64,000 bases of DNA from Gordionus sp. m RMFG-2023 (taxonomy: Eukaryota > Nematomorpha > Gordioida > Chordodea > Parachordodidae), in contig NC_088776.1 in the NCBI RefSeq assembly GCF_954871325.1, forward strand, positions 40,132,569-40,196,568. Direction: 5' to 3'. Positions 22,728 to 34,559 of the stretch are shown here, in pieces. A program made the position numbers and the translations under genes. The notes below the pieces were generated by a model. That model did not search any database, was not told where the DNA came from, and saw only the letters and a list, made by a program, of their open reading frames with translations. The stretch's first letter is position 1. Each line of letters opens with the position of its first letter.

Positions 22728-23611
22728 GGAGAGACTGGGGCTAGGTAAACCACTTAATCTCATTTCAAAATTGAATAGACTAGAAGGTTTAAATTTTATC
22801 CTAATATATAGCTTTTATTAGTATGCATTTATCACCAAAAAAGCTATTGAAATAATCAATTATTAAAAATTTTATTTAAGAAATAAAATTTAGAAGTAAA
22901 ATTCTAAAAATTTCCACATGACAGAATTTTAATTTTCATTAAGTTATATAATCATTTATATGTAAATTAAATTTTATAGCAAATTTTTAACCCTCTTTTA
23001 TAATTTGAGAAAATTTTATGAGCATTTATTTTGTCTAGATATTATTTAATCATGATTAGTCAATTTAGAACTTGCGGAGCTTGCATACCCGTCAATTATG
23101 GCAGTTAATAATGAAAAATATTTTTACATCTTGGAAGGATAATTCCATGGCGATTTATGTTTGGTATTTAGGATTTATGCTAAGAAATCATAATCTCTCC
23201 TTAAGATCCTTATTTTTATATGTCCAAAATGTTGACTAAATTAGCTAAAATTAAGTTTCAATATTTATATATAATTAGTTTCAATTTAAAAGTATTATGA
23301 TATTTTGTAAAATAAAATTATTCTATACATATCATCATTAATAAAAAAAAATGCTTTTCCATCATAGCCTAAAAAAAGCTAATGGTTTAGGAAGCCTTTT
23401 GCAGTGGTTTGCCTAACCCCACTATTGAAGCTTGTTGGGCAAAATTTCAACTTATGCAAAAAATAAAATTTCAAAATTATGATTATATATAAATATTTAT
23501 AAGGCACCTTTATAGAGTATAGTTATAGCTATCGATTCATATATTGTTCTTTATAATATATTAAAAAACACTGGATTATAGGGATCGCTATAAACCCAGA
23601 GTCATAATAAC
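22728..23611 (+). mobile_element. G-ended pogo-like MITE, sister of 5840-6723
   Basis: Begins after TA with GGAGAGACTGGGGCTAGG. It tracks 5840-6723 throughout ('tagtatgcatttat', 'gtctagatattattta', 'cagttaataatgaaaaatattt', 'gtggtttgcctaacccc', 'ggcacctttatagagtatag'). The right end is decayed around 'aaacccagagtc'. Confidence 0.75.
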
Positions 23612-24018
23612 CTCGAATCCAAATATTAATTGAAGGTTATAATTTTTTTTTAGTATTTCTGTAAAAGATCTCATGATTCATTTTAAGGCTTTGACTTGAA
23701 GCTCAAAAATTAACTGATTAATGATTTAAAATCATATATAACTATATAAATTTTAAAATATTATCGTTTTTATATTAATAAGATTATATAAAAAAAAATA
23801 AACTCTTTAAATGGAAAACTAAATTTGACTTTCTTTAATTTTTATATCTTTTTAAAATAAATTTATTTAGTATTCTGTGTTAGTTTAAAAGACGTAAGAC
23901 ATAAGTAAAGGTTATATAACTAATATAGAATATATATGGAACATATGAAATATTAAATGAACAAAAACTTTGATAATTGATTTGATATTATATTATATAA
24001 AAATGAGATATAGTACAT

Positions 24019-24195
24019 CAGAAACCATAGGCCCTGGCCTGATTCCAGCTTGGCCCGAGACTAGCCAAAAATAGGATAATATTTTTAAAATCCGGGCCGG
24101 GTAACAAAATTTGAAAATATAAAAAATCTGGGACGTGCTAAAAAAAATTTTAAAATATATAATTCGTTGTAGCCGATTTAAAAAAAATTAATTTG
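24019..24195. mobile_element. CCGGGC-type MITE fragment
   Basis: Begins CAGAAACCATAGGCCCTGG, then 'gcttggcccgagac', 'ccgggccggg' and 'ctgggacgtg' islands at regular spacing. No right end was found. Confidence 0.5.
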
Positions 24196-24249
24196 AATTA
24201 TATCAATTAATCAATCGGAAAATCATATTTTTAATTTTCTTTCAAAATA

Positions 24250-24610
24250 ATGCAAAATAGGGGGAGGGGGGATGGTTGAAACGTGGTGCGTAGCAAACCA
24301 AGTGATTTCACTTAAATTAAAGATGCTAAGATATTTAAATTTTTTGCTAATTTATAATTTAGTAGGGTGTATTATGAAATAATTGATTAATAAAAATTTT
24401 ACAAAGAAAATTGAGTTAGATTTGGAAAATTAGTGCAAGACAAAATTATAATTCATATAAAATTATAAATATATCCTTTTTATAACAAAATTTGAACCCT
24501 CTTTTCTTGAGCGATCAAATGCACTCTCTATCAAAGGAACGACTTGAAAATTCTTGTTTTAATGAAGGAAACAGCAATTAAAGAATGGTGCCCCCTCCCC
24601 ACCCCAGTGA
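24250..24610. repeat. Repeat with G-run start and C-run end
   Basis: Opens with GGGGGAGGGGGG (24259) and closes with GCCCCCTCCCCACCCCAGTG (near 24590-24610), with an AT-rich non-coding interior. The opposed G and C runs resemble the subterminal runs of hAT elements in this window. Inverted terminal repeats and a target duplication could not be confirmed. Confidence 0.35.
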
Positions 24611-25332
24611 TTTAAAATAATTATATTCTGTATTTTCAAATATATATATATTATTAAAGAATGTTTCATTATAAGAGGAAAGTTTTAAAAAATATTTTTA
24701 AGCCTAGTTTTATATGCTTATAAATTATATATTTTTTAATCAACTTAACCTTATTTTTCTTTTGAGTCCGCAAAAACTTCACACCGCGAGGTTCGCAAGT
24801 CCTTGTTTTACGCCATTGGTAATTCACTTGAAGATAAATTAAAATTTAAAAATATTTTAAGGATACATTCGAGGTTCAAAATACCTTGTTTCACCTGCTA
24901 GCATTAGCTTTACCGATCGCTATTAATATTAGACATCATGAATGTTTCTAAAAATGTAATATTGTTTTTGTGATTAAATATATCTTATAATTATTGCAAC
25001 AGACTTTCTTAGATGAAAATATTAACAGACTATTGTGCCAGACCTTAGTAAAGTCGCCTTAACGAATCTGTCCCCTTATCCTTAAAAAAATATTAACAAA
25101 AAATAATTATAACTATACTTATAGTTCAAATCTGAGGATGAACTGAATTTAGTCTACTGAACTTATGGGATAATATTTTGCCCGTCCCATAATTCGATTT
25201 TTATTCTAGTATATAACAAACCCTGTCCAAAATCAAACTAATATATAAAATATTATATAAATATATAGTACATCTACTACCAACAAAAAATTAAAATATG
25301 ATAAAATTTTTGGAAATTGCCTTGGCAAGCTA

Positions 25333-26472
25333 GGAGAGACCGGGGTACATTGAATACAGGGGAACGCTAGGTCACTTCAATATAATTTGAGATTATTTTA
25401 TAAGACTATAAATTTTAACCCAGTATAGATAATTACCTCATACATGATAGTCTAAAAGAGATTTGAAGAATATTTAGTATTTTAATTTTTACAGAAGAAA
25501 ATGTGTTTTAACATACCAAAAGTAATAAAAAATGATTGCAAACTTTATAGTTTATATTTATAAATAAAATTTTTAAATCTTAATAAATAAATTTTAGGAA
25601 AGTTAAAACCCTATTTTTTAATCTCACAAATTTTCAGAATCAATAAACAAGAATTATTATGATTATGAATGATATTTGTAAAGTTAGCGGGCTCGGTCTT
25701 GGTTGGTCAAAGTTTAGTTGGGACACGCCATTTAGTTCATTTTGCCAATTTCCCTATGCGAAATTAAAATAAAAAGTATAGGATCATTTTCTGGAACATC
25801 TTCTTTACAGGAGATTATGGAAAATGCTTAAATTTATATCCGAAAACCTCAGTCATATATTTATCATTGCTTACAGGAAGATTATTTATATAATTTTATA
25901 TATTTTTTTAGGCACTTAAAATCAATACTTATATCAATAAAATCAAATGTACCATAGTTAGAATACCGATTTTTAATTTATTATTTTATTTAGACCTTTG
26001 AACTAACTATCACATATATGTGTGTCTCAACGTACCCATAGTTAGTGTTGTTAAATGGCTCAATTTGAGATGATTTTTAAAAACGGATAACTAGATATTT
26101 TATCCAGAGAAATATTATGCAAGCCTAGAGATTTAGCTCATAGATGGCACACAGGATTGAACATCTATTGGCGAAATCTCGACGCATAGGCAATATTTTC
26201 CTGGCTATAATGTTGAGTTAGCCGTTTTTAAAAATCGGCTCAAATCGAGCCGTTTAACAACACTACCCAGAGTATGTCATTTGGGGCAAAAATAAAAAAA
26301 ATTTCAAATTCAATTTTCTAAAAAAATATAGTTTTTATAAAATATATTTCAATTATTTCAAATAACCCATACTTTAAGATGCAGAAGATATTTTACTTAA
26401 TCAGATTAGTTTAATATTATTGAATTTAATCAGGTTTGAACGAAAAATTTCCCAACGATCCCCAGTCTACCC
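25333..26472 (+). mobile_element. G-ended pogo-like element hosting a MITE
   Basis: Left end TA/GGAGAGACCGGGGTACATTG; right end GATCCCCAGTCTACCC/TA. A second copy lies in reverse at 36906-37622; they share 'cgtacccatagt', the 'atgtcat' region, and 'tttttcgttcaaac' near the right end. It is interrupted by the MITE at 26043-26265. Without that insertion the element is about 910 bp. Confidence 0.8.
26043..26265. mobile_element. hAT-like MITE, TAGTGTTGTTAA family, copy 3
   Basis: Ends TAGTGTTGTTAAATGG and CCGTTTAACAACACTA are exact inverted complements over the first 12 bases. Target duplication CCCATAGT (26035-26042) against CCCAGAGT (26266-26273), seven of eight identical. The reverse copy of the host element at about 37087-37105 has the site once ('cataCTATGGGtacg'), a direct empty-site control. 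Confidence 0.92.
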
Positions 26473-26479
26473 TATTTAA

Positions 26480-27685
26480 CTTTTCACAGTGAAAATCTTC
26501 AACAAAGCCTTTTAATAATAATGCGCCCTGTTATTATCCTACACGGTTATAACAATTTGCGAGACCTCTCTCACATAAAGCTTTAGGAAATTTGAAACGG
26601 GTAGTGCTATTTATTTACTTTCTTAAAAAAAATATATATACATATCAAGTGCTGCATTATCACTTTATAGAAATTAAACACACTGTATTATTTACTTAAA
26701 CAATTATCTCAAGTTAAACTTACTTTATAAAATTTCGCCACAAATGCAAATTTGTTGAAAGCTCTAAATGTATCCGTCGTTATAGAAGTTGTTTGTGATA
26801 AATGAACAAGCGAAATAAGTTATATCTTAGATAATGAATAATTTAGGATAAAAAATTTATATATTTTTTTAATATACTTCAATCATTCGCTATGTCATTG
26901 TTATAACAAAGGAAAATATACTTTGCCCCACATAACTATAATTCAAAATCTTTTCCACTAAAAAAATAAAATTTTAAGCTATAATTTTTTTTATATAACT
27001 GCTCATAATGCTAACCCTTTATTACTTCCCCAATGTCAAGATCGACCTCTTGCTAATAAAGAATTCGATGAAGCATATCATATAATAAAGGAACTGGGAT
27101 TTCTGCAGGGTGATGATGTAATTAAATCGACTTCGCTGATATAATAGATTTTCGATGCAAGCCGTGTTCAATAAGAAAAATATGTTGTGATATAATCTAT
27201 AATATTAATCAGATATCTCAAGCTGGCGAAAAGGACCTTGCTCTTGTTACTCTTTAAGGGAAGTGACAAAAAAATATATACAAAGAACCGATTTCAATTT
27301 AGAACATTGACTAAGGCAAAATTAGTTATAACCTATGATTAATTAATAATATAAAGGAAAATAAAAATTCAGTTGAATTTGAAAAATTGTCATAGCAAAT
27401 AAAATAATAAAATTAGATTGAATTATATGTATTCATTTATGAACATATATTGTATCTAAAATTGATCGAATATCTGTCAAATGAGTATTTGACCGGTCAA
27501 ATGCTAAATCCTAGTTTATATAACTAATTGTACAACTACTTTTAGACTTATAATAATTAAATTTGATGAAATAAAGTTATATATCTACGTAGTTATATCC
27601 TATTTGACTAATAAAAAAATTATATTATAGGAAACAAATATTAGGGCAAGGACCCCAAAGAATTTTTCGACAGGACCGGAAGAAA
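26480..27685. other. Spacer; one short coding-like stretch, otherwise nothing
   Basis: Mostly AT-rich. A stretch at about 27027-27145 (plus) is open and less biased, reading LPQCQDRPLANKEFDEAYHI and then IKELGFLQGDDVIKS. It looks like a decayed exon piece of unknown origin. I recognise no family, and it may be a transposon remnant. Confidence 0.35.
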
Positions 27686-27689
27686 AGTA

Positions 27690-28020
27690 AGCTACTATGG
27701 CTTAGGCCTAGCCAGGATTTTGTAAGAGGGGAAATACTATTATGTGGGTTTCTCCTAATAAATTTGATCCATAGGTCCACTTATAGTAGAACTTTGGCCA
27801 TGTTAGATATGTTAGATATTAAAAAATAATTTTAGATTTCACTTTTATTTTAAATATCCTTTTTTTCCTAAAAATTTTGAATTATACTCATTATTATAAA
27901 CTGTTATTAACTTTTACTATTAGTGAATGTACACATTTTGAGAGGAGAGGGAGGAAGTGGGGGGTGTAGGAGGATATCTTTTCAAAGGGGTTAATTTTCC
28001 CCTGCTACGCCTATGCTCTG
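27690..28020. mobile_element. hAT-like MITE (GCTACGCC ends)
   Basis: Left edge 'cctagccaggattttg', followed by a short G run. Right edge 'ttttcccctgctacgcctatg', preceded by a G-rich stretch. Part of the interior ('ttttgaattatactcattatt') is the complement of 'ataacgactataattc' in the repeats at 29041 and 43690, linking these copies. No target duplication was established. Confidence 0.45.
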
Positions 28021-28079
28021 AGGACTAATTAATTTAATTTTATATATAATAAAAAAAAATGCAAAGAACCAAGTATTTT

Positions 28080-28184
28080 ATATGTCTTAAATGAATTCAA
28101 AAATATCAAAGTTTTGTTTTAATGTTTTTGAAAATTAATTTTTTAAGCACAGGACTGGACCTTGTTGACCTCAGCAGGTCTCTG
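28080..28184. mobile_element. CCGGGC-type MITE, terminal fragment
   Basis: Ends GACCTCAGCAGGTCTCTG, the CAGAGACCTG-type terminus, after a 'gcacaggactggacc' island. Only the right portion is recognisable. A further diluted patch of the family (28640-28880, 'cacggacccagtccg', 'ggcccaatttt') follows. Confidence 0.45.
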
Positions 28185-29040
28185 TAATATAATAAGATTC
28201 CATTGACTCTTGATATAATTTATTACAATGTCCTTATTCATAGACGGCAAATGTCTTAAAAAGAGGTTATATAATTATTATTTCAAAATAATTTTTTGAA
28301 GATATCCATGAATAGCAAATTTCTAAAAAAAAATTAAACAAACACATGGATTATACCAAATAATTTTATGCCTCATATTCAAAAAAAAAAATTGTAAGAT
28401 ATTATCAATGGAAAATCATGGTTTTAAACATTGAACATGTCTTAAATTAAAACTTATTATTTAATTTATTTATGTTAATAATAAGAGGCATGATTTATTT
28501 ATAATAAAATATCCACCTCGTCTCCATGCATTACATATTAAAAGACTTTACTTTCCTCTTACAATTATTATATGATCCTTTTAACCTTCTGAGAATTTAT
28601 AAAATTATATAGAGGAGAAGTGTCTTAAAGTAGGGCCCTGTGATTCTTCTCATTTTCGCCACGGACCCAGTCCGAATTTTAATTTTTATTCTTGGCCCAT
28701 TAAAAATATAAATTAAATGTATTTTTATGAAATAAAATTAACTGTTTGCTTTGTTCTTATCACAGATAAATTTTAATTATGTCAATGAATGATAAGATAT
28801 TATTTTCTGTTTTTGTAAAAAAATATTATTCAATCCACCTGGCCCAATTTTAAAAAATAGCATTAGAATCTACCTTTAGACGCAGACTGACTACCTCTTT
28901 TTAATTTTTTATCTATTGCCCCAATTTCTCTGAAAATTTAAATTGTTCAAATATTACATGTTTAAACTGAGCAATCCAATAAAAAATATTAAAAATATTT
29001 CATGTTTTCGTAAAGATAATAAAAATTTATCCACTACATT

Positions 29041-29330
29041 TTTCTACTCCCTCTCCCACCAAAAAATACACAATATGGTTACTATAAGCAACACTTTAAA
29101 AGCAAAATAAGTACAATAATATTTCAAAATAACGACTATAATTCTAAATTTTCAAATAATAGTGAAAACCCAAAATTATTTTAAAAAAATTATATCTCGA
29201 CCAAAGGCCTGAAATAAACATAGTGTATCTAGAGCCCTCTAATAAAAATTATAGCTAATAAATTGATCTAATAATTATTACCCCCTTCCCCACCCTTGGT
29301 AAAATTTTGGCTACGCGTATGTGGCACTTG
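29041..29330. mobile_element. hAT-like MITE, sister of 43600-43890
   Basis: Shares with 43600-43890: 'ctccctctccc', the 'ataacgactataattc' word, 'aacccaaaattatttt', 'gaccaaaggcct' and a C-rich close ('cccccttccccaccc') before 'ggctacgcgtatg'. The TACGC-type end and C run are those of hAT elements. Confidence 0.5.
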
Positions 29331-29334
29331 GCTT

Positions 29335-29460
29335 TATACTGTCACATGGCATCACGCGACAATTTGTTACAACGGCATTTGCCATAGGGCACTTGATACG
29401 CCACGCTTGATAAAGCAACACTTGACAACGCGACATGATCACGTGATATATTAATGAGAA
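29335..29460. repeat. GC-rich cryptic tandem of CACTTGRYA / ACGCGACA words
   Basis: About half G+C in a quarter-G+C background. Variants of one short unit follow each other: cacttgg, catcacgcgacaa, gcacttgatacgc, cacgcttgataaagc, aacacttgacaacgc, gacatgatcacg. It reads as a degenerate minisatellite with a unit of about 12-15 bp. No coding sense on either strand. Confidence 0.45.
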
Positions 29461-29517
29461 TTTATTTTCAAACTTTATTCACATTCAAGCAAATTTTTAT
29501 TACAGTATAATATAATA

Positions 29518-29960
29518 CCAGCGGCGTAGAAAAGGGGAGGGGGTTGTCTAGGTTAAACCCCCCCTCCAACCCCCGAAAATTGAAAGTTTTTTTTAAATAA
29601 ATTAATTACAAATTTAATATTGTAATTTATATTGATTACCAAATTAGAAATTTATAAATTTATAAATTTAATAATATAATTTATATTGTTTATATATCAA
29701 AACTGAAAAGAACAAGCAACATTTACAAAGATAATAGAATCATAAGATTCAAAAAATATTTTGAATCAGAGTAGATTTTTAATGTATTTAGATGTAATTG
29801 TTTTTTGAATCATAATTTTAATCGTTAAACTCAGCAAGGCATGCCATTGTTTTTATTTCGCTTATAACTAGTTTTTAATAATTGATTATAAAAACTGATT
29901 AATTAATTAGTAGATATTAGTACTGTAAATGTTACTTCATAAAAGAAATTCATAATTCAA
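29518..29960. other. Isolated hAT-like terminus and AT-rich tail
   Basis: CAGCGGCGTAGAAAAGGGG followed by GGGGGTTG and a CCCCCCCTCCAACCCCC run (29523-29575) is the classic start of a hAT with a subterminal G/C block. No matching right end (CTACGCCGCTG) was found, so the element is truncated or the other end has decayed. The following 380 bp are AT-rich and non-coding. Confidence 0.4.
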
Positions 29961-31586
29961 TAAGTTTGAAAAAAGGAGCACGTTACCGTTCCTCGTTACC
30001 TTATAAAAAAAGGAATGCGTTATTGACTATTCAAAAACAGTAAAGCGTTACTCGTTACTTGAAATACTAAATATCATATATTCCTTTTCTTTTTAAAATT
30101 ATACAAAAATAATGTATTATAAGATAAGTTCTTTTTGCAATAATTTCTTGTTTGCAGTGTTTTGCAGATTTGATGGAAAACATTTCCATATTTTTTAATT
30201 TGTTTGCAAATTAAATTATTTACCTTGTAAAAATTGTTAAAATTACATATTTATATTCATAGTAAATTTTTAATAAGTTAAATAATTTTAACAGCAATTG
30301 ATTTTTAAAATTTTTGAAAGAGTGCTTAGTGCTCAACAAAACAGCTTTGTCGGAAACATACATTCAATTGGCGCAGAGAATGGGAGGGTTGAATTATCTT
30401 TAATAAATAAAGTTTTTAAATTGGGAGAATTCATAAAAAATATTTATACTTTATTTCAGAAAAACTTTTGGATCATCTTCACAATCTTCATTCCAATCCT
30501 CATAATTTTTTTATTATCTCAGAATTTAATCTGAATTCATATTTTTACCTTCATATGTTTTTTGGATTTGATCTGCTGGGAATTGAAACATTTGAATTAG
30601 TGCATAATCTACACAAGTCTAGACTTAGTACCTTTAATATTTTTATCTGTTCAAAAAATATTTCAACTGAGGCCAGGGTAGTGTTAAATCATCTTCATCT
30701 GAAGAAATAAGTATTATTGACATATATTTAAATTAAAATATTAGAGAATATAAATTAGCATAGCTTGATTGACTCATATTAACAATATTGACTGTATAAT
30801 CTTATCCCTTTTACCAGCTCATCAGTGTCTATTCTATGTCTTTACATTCCAAAATTTTTACATATATCCGTTTTTATTCTTCACAAAGAATAATTTCATA
30901 TCTAAAATTTAGAACAAATTAAATTTGTTGAAAAAAATTTAATTATTGAATTATCACCATCCATTCAACTGGTCACTCGTTCAATTAACTGCTAAATCAG
31001 TGGTTTATACTATGTTCCACCTAATCTTTTAGCTTTATCTTATCATCCAGATTAATAAATAATTCTATGTTCTCAGGTTTCATGTTCATCACCGACTATT
31101 TATTGGATGAGGCAACATACAGATGGGAGGCCCAGGCACCCCCAAACACTTCTTTCCCATCAATCATCACCCACAAAATCTATTCAAATCCTTATTACTC
31201 AACTCAATCAACCACATTACACTCCACCTTTAAACTATATCCAACTTCTTAGTTTGAAGCATTCCCTAGTAGTAACCTTGATAATCTTTCACGAGTTGAA
31301 CAATTGAGAGTATCCATAGGTTAATACCTAGGCTGTGACATCCTCCAGCCTCACATTTCTGTAAAATGTCATATTCCAGTAGTTTCGACAGTCAGAAACG
31401 ACCTGAATTGTTTATATAGCTAAGGGAAACATCACCGTCACACATCAATAAATAATGTCATCAATGAATGTTTAACAGCCGCTCACATACTTGACTATCT
31501 TGAGCCCACCAACCTTACTTCCTCAGACGGATTAAGACCTGACGGATAACTACAATTCCTTGGGTTGGTAAATCTTTAATATTTTA

Positions 31587-32479
31587 GGGGAGACCGGGGT
31601 TATTTCGGACATTTTTGATTTATTATGCCATAAAATTGTGGATATATGCCTTTTAGCAAAAATAACTATATGGATGGGAACCCCCATCATTAGCCTATAA
31701 TTTTATTATGCTAAATAGTTTTTGCTTCAAGTATATTTTTCCTTCGAACGAATTTAATAAAAATCATCATTTGTCCGGATTTGCCCCAAGCCCGGGATAT
31801 TCCTGGACATAGCCATATTTATGGACTAATGTTTATTGGCTTTATTTTAATAGAAAATAATTTTAAAATAAACAAATTATATAAATAAGCTTCATTAATG
31901 AATTTAATAATCCTAGACCCATCATTGACCAAATGTTTGATATGGTTCTAATAGATACTTTGTCCTCGTGCATTTTTAAAATTTTGTTATAATCTTTATA
32001 AGTAATAAATTTATGATTATTTTTATTTATAAATTTTCGCATTTTATAAAAATTAAAAAATATATAGGATAAAAACATTTATAGTGTCGCAATTACCCCG
32101 TCCGGCATATTTCCTGAGGTAGTATCTACATAAATGCGATCAGTATCAAATAAATCCTTTTTCAAAATCTTTAAAATTTTATTTTATATATTTGTTAAGG
32201 GTTCAAAGTTGTTCACAATATCAATTTTAATGTGTGGAACTTAAATAAAATAATTTTAAAATTAAAAACCTAGCACACTTTTTTTAAATTTTAGTTATTA
32301 AAAGAGGTTTTTTTGCATAATTTTTTCAAAGTGCCTGAAGCTGATTTTTTTCCCACAAATTAATTTTTTTTTTATAAACCTACTTTTTAGTTATAAATTT
32401 TAAGCCTCAAAGTCAAATAGTTTTTAAATACGAAGGCTGTCCGGATCTACCCCATGTCCGAAATAGTCCCGGTCTCCCC
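31587..32479 (-). mobile_element. G-ended pogo-like MITE with near-perfect ends
   Basis: The best terminal pair in the window: GGGGAGACCGGGGTTATTTC at the left and its near complement at the right (GAAATAGTCCCGGTCTCCCC), with TA on both sides. Shorter sister of 14721-16236. The minus strand at 31900-32060 keeps a short transposase start: MRKFINKNNHKFITYKDYNK then ILKMHEDKVSIRTISNI, which resembles the Psq-type HTH of Jerky-like transposases. Confidence 0.85.
31900..32060 (-). pseudogene. Jerky/pogo-like transposase N-terminal scrap
   Basis: A minus-strand frame of about 40 relevant residues, with a basic start (MRKFINKNNHKF) followed by KILKMHEDKVSIRTIS. It is homologous to the KIHDDKLSVRTI scrap at 15548-15790 and to the first HTH of Jerky/Tigger transposases. 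The frame then departs into unrelated sequence, as expected for a deletion derivative that kept only the gene start. Confidence 0.65.
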
Positions 32480-33199
32480 TATTCCAATAGTCATTTCTCT
32501 AAATGGACACTTTTAGCCTAAAATTTTACATTTTTTAAAACTTTTAATTTTTTAAAACCCTTAAATTTTTTAAAACCCTAGTCTCCAAATAAAACATTTT
32601 GAGGGTAACATTCATTTTTATCAGACCAATAATTTGTTATTACATAATGCGGCTTCATTTTGGGAACACAAATAGTCAATATTTTTAATTGATTATAATA
32701 TGGGTCATTAAGCCCCGTCGATCATACCTAATTAAATGTTTAATTATTATTTTATGTAGTTTTTATATAAATTATATTTTACAAATAGTTTATACATGTT
32801 ATTTTAAATATAGATATATTTTTTAAATAAATAAAATGAGTGTCACATATATATATTCTTAATATGTTCTTATTTTAATTATTATAGCTTTTTAAATAAT
32901 TTTATATAAATAAAGATTTATTATATTAAAATACGAAAAAAACTCAACAAAAATGTAATAAATAAAATTAAAAAAATAATAAAGAACTTTGGTGTTTGAT
33001 GTGAATTTAAAAATTTGGATTAGATTATTAATAAAATTTAAAATATATTTATTTTTTTTCCATATTTTTAAGAAAAAATTTTAAGTAACGTTTTGCGTTA
33101 CCGTTTCTCAAAAAAACGCGTCACTTGATCTTTAAAACAGGTAACGAATGGCGTTCCTTTCCTTCAAAAAATGTAATGGCGTTACTTTACAGCACTAGT

Positions 33200-34130
33200 A
33201 TATCTTAATCATGCCTTATATATTGTTCATTGCTTCTATAATTTTCCTTCTAACATGATGTCGATCTTGGCAATTTATTATTATTTTGCCATGTTTTTCT
33301 TTGAACTATCTGCCAAACGGGTTGAAGCGCTAAAAAGTATAAAATACACACTAATTTTTGACATAAATATCAGATATAATGCTTCCTTATCTTTGGATGA
33401 GGATGGCATTACGCTTAAGTGTTGATATCATAGTTAGGATTTGCTTCGTAATTAGGTTACCTTTTTGTGACTGGTGAAATTGTTTAAAGTATTATTAAGT
33501 AAAGTACACGCAAACCAGATATTTATAACTTCTATATTTTCCGTTACAGATAGCTATAAGTTCAATATTCTCCCTTCTGGTATGATGATAATTTTGACAA
33601 TTTTTTAATTTTTTTACTAATAATTCTTTCCCCCTTTAAACCATCCAAAAAAAGAATAAAACAATAAAATGATCTAATAGAGCCCTATTTAATGGTTTTG
33701 TATAAGTTTCCGATTTTTTTAAAAACTTGGCTAACTTTACAATTAAAGCGTGACGTCGTAGTATTCATTTTGTTTATAACTTAGTTTTTTTTTGTGGTTC
33801 TCAAATTTTGAGAAATTAAAAGTACTAGTCAGGCACTAAATATTAGCGCATGCCAAATATATAATTTTTTTTTCTTTCATTCTAGCATAATGTCAATTAT
33901 TTTACCAAACAGTTTAAATTAATTTATAATTGAGCACTAAGCGTAGATAAAATTTCAGAATAATGCTTTCAGTCACTTTTTAATAGTAAGGTTGATCAAT
34001 CTTTTGCTACTAATAATCTTTACATTTATACTGACTACTATACTAATAAAGTCAGACACTAATAAAGCATAAAATATTGACATATTTTAGAATTAGTTTC
34101 ACCAATTGTTCGACCACCTTTAACGGAGAT
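33200..34130. repeat. Three diverged units of about 315 bp
   Basis: Similar blocks start near 33246 ('ttttccttctaacatgatgtcgatcttggcaatt'), 33566 ('attctcccttctggtatgatgataattttgacaatt') and 33878 ('ttcattctagcataatgtcaatt'). Each is followed by 'cactaa..', 'aataaagcataaaat' and 'aatgctttc' type words. Spacing is roughly regular. Non-coding, probably an old satellite-like tandem. Confidence 0.4.
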
Positions 34131-34291
34131 GATGTAAAGATAATCACAGGAAAATCAATAATATATAAAATTTTTTGTAGGAGGGAACCTTGCGAAGGCA
34201 GGGCAAAATAGAGTGTTGGGGCCATGTCCCAAAATAAATTTTTAAACTCTCCCCTCCTATGTATAAATACTGGTTACATAATATTTTATAT

Positions 34292-34547
34292 CAGAGCCGG
34301 GCTGGGCCATATTTTAATTTTTAAATAAACCCAGACCGGGCTAAAAAAATTTATTAAAAAAATACTCGGGCCAGGCCGGGCATAAAATATTTTTTTTAAA
34401 AAATACCTTGGCCAGGCCGTATATTTTAAATCGCCATTATTAGCTATTATATTAAAATAAATGTCATATTTTTCAAAAAAATCCGGCCCTGTACGAAAAA
34501 AATTGGGTCTAGCCGAGCCTTGAAAATGATTCCTCTTCAGGTCTCTG
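34292..34547. mobile_element. CCGGGC-type MITE, best-bounded copy
   Basis: Begins CAGAGCCGGGCTGGGCC and ends CCTCTTCAGGTCTCTG. Flanking 8-mers ttttatat and ctctatat agree at six of eight bases. Four GC islands ('cccagaccgggc', 'ctcgggccaggccgggc', 'ttggccaggcc', 'cggccctg') alternate with A/T tracts at 30-50 bp. The 8-bp duplication and CAGAG end suggest hAT-driven mobility. Confidence 0.7.
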
Positions 34548-34559
34548 CTCTATATTATG

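Larger units (their letters stand above)
29975..33192. mobile_element. Putative hAT with GTAACG-rich ends
   Basis: Both flanks are dense in GTAACG/CGTTAC words: 29978-30060 ('cacgttaccgttcctcgttacc', 'aaagcgttactcgttac') and 33085-33192 ('aacgttttgcgttaccg', 'ggcgttactttacagcact'). The right edge TTTACAGCACT matches a common hAT terminus (CAGTGCTGTAAA). A clean left terminus and target duplication were not found. The interior holds a nested G-ended element (31587-32479) and short open frames without recognised homology (30298-30534, 31067-31252). Confidence 0.4.

Noticed and set aside
30298-30710. Overlapping plus-strand frames between the GTAACG-rich flanks, as a possible hAT transposase.
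   Set aside because: No BED finger, TADSWT, VTDNG or dimerisation motif could be found in them.
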